Source of the DNA: Chitinophagaceae bacterium
GTDB lineage: Bacteria > Bacteroidota > Bacteroidia > Chitinophagales > Chitinophagaceae
Length of the DNA: 16,514 bases
Assembly (NCBI GenBank): GCA_030151745.1
Contig: JASLDA010000224.1
Span: forward strand, 1-16,514
Reading direction: 5' to 3'
Every line of letters starts with the position of its first letter. Positions within the stretch are counted from its first letter, which is position 1. This document shows positions 15,951 to 16,514 of this stretch, piece after piece. Below the pieces are notes generated by a model. The model was not told the origin of the DNA. It was given only the letters and a program-made list of their open reading frames with translations, and made no database searches. Made by a program: the position numbers and the translations under genes.

Positions 15951-16514
15951 ATGATCAAATGCCTACTCGTCGACGATGAAGAACATGCTATAGACATCCT
16001 ACGTTACTTCGTGAATCAATGCGAAGGGCTGGTGGTGGAAGCCGCGACCACCTCGGCCATCGAGGCGCTGAATATCGCCCGCAGCCAGGAAATAGACCTG
16101 GTATTCATAGACATCAATATGCCCGATATCTCCGGGCTGGACCTTGCCCGGTCGATGCCGAGACGCTGCAAGGTGATTTTTACCACGGCATACTCGGAAC
16201 ATGCTGTCGCGGGCTACGAGCTGGGCATCGTCGACTATCTGCTGAAGCCCGTCTCCTACCATAGGTTCGTCATGGCTATCGAAAAGGCCCGGGAGCTGAT
16301 GCAGTACCGGCAGTATGCCGCGTCCTCGCAACCGGTAGTGGGAGAGCCCCGGTATGTGTATGTGAAAACCGGAACCAAGCACAGCGTCGTCCGCATCGAT
16401 CTCGAGGAGATCGACTATATCGAAGGCCTGCAGAACTACGTCGGGATCTACCATAATAAGAAGCGGACCCTGGCTTACGTGAGCATGAAGGACCTGGAAA
16501 ACCAGCTTCCTAAC
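15951..16514 (+). CDS. LytTR-family response regulator (5' part)
   Basis: The frame starts at ATG 15951 and is open for 188 codons to the window edge, so the 3' end is missing. Residues 1-120 are a receiver domain: acidic pair Asp8-Asp9 in CLLVDDEEHA, phospho-acceptor Asp54 in LVFIDINMPDISGLDLA, conserved Thr79 in VIFTTAYSEHA, and Lys99 in DYLLKPVSYHRF. A short linker (about 121-132) leads into a LytTR DNA-binding domain starting YVYVKTGTKHSVVRIDLEEIDYIEGLQNYVGIYHNKKRTLAYVSMKDLENQLP, with the typical IDYIEGLQNYV core. It is a two-component transcription regulator. Bacteroidota LytTR regulators usually pair with a LytS/YpdA-type sensor kinase; none is seen upstream, so it may lie downstream. 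Paired 21-base-spaced repeats upstream are candidate binding sites. Confidence 0.95.
   Translation, partial: MIKCLLVDDEEHAIDILRYFVNQCEGLVVEAATTSAIEALNIARSQEIDLVFIDINMPDISGLDLARSMPRRCKVIFTTAYSEHAVAGYELGIVDYLLKPVSYHRFVMAIEKARELMQYRQYAASSQPVVGEPRYVYVKTGTKHSVVRIDLEEIDYIEGLQNYVGIYHNKKRTLAYVSMKDLENQLPN

Overview
The window looks like a piece of a Bacteroidota chromosome, most likely a GC-rich member of the Chitinophagaceae or a relative. The evidence is the two proteins ending in the type B sorting domain of the type IX secretion system (T9SS), a DUF6029-type outer-membrane protein, a Wzi/RemB-like barrel, a short MutS-related protein, a dihydroorotase with the Bacteroidota-style DDQVHFREPG motif, weak or absent Shine-Dalgarno sequences, and TAnnTTTG-like promoter elements. 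GC content is roughly 60% by eye. I see no RNA genes, insertion sequences, phage genes or CRISPR arrays. Eleven genes fill almost all of the window and no gene-free stretch exceeds 300 bases.

Left part (1-4938, plus strand): the 3' end of a DUF6029-like outer-membrane protein, a TonB-dependent receptor, UDP-galactopyranose mutase (glf) and a small lipoprotein. Spacing is short, so these could be co-transcribed, but no shared pathway is evident.

Middle (4971-9925): a minus-strand Wzi/RemB-like outer-membrane barrel faces the lipoprotein tail to tail and is divergent from dihydroorotase (pyrC). The 70-base divergent spacer holds a good minus-strand -7 promoter element and a perfect 12-base palindrome. 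pyrC overlaps a 439-residue MutS-family ATPase by one base (TGATG). A START-like SRPBCC protein follows.

Right part (10031-16514): two tandem paralogous secreted proteins of 899 and 918 residues. Each has a signal peptide, an N-terminal jelly-roll-like domain, about seven Ig/PKD-like modules and a type B T9SS C-terminal domain. A textbook intrinsic terminator closes the second one. Beyond it a LytTR-type response regulator begins and runs off the window. Its upstream region carries two 10-base direct repeats spaced exactly 21 bases apart, the geometry used by LytTR-family regulators, placed just upstream of a plausible promoter.

The most interesting items are the candidate LytTR operator, the tandem adhesin-like paralogs with near-identical DNA patches, and the degraded form of the usual NGDG motif in their sorting domains. 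I find no clear evidence of a wholly new biological system. Most genes belong to recognisable families.
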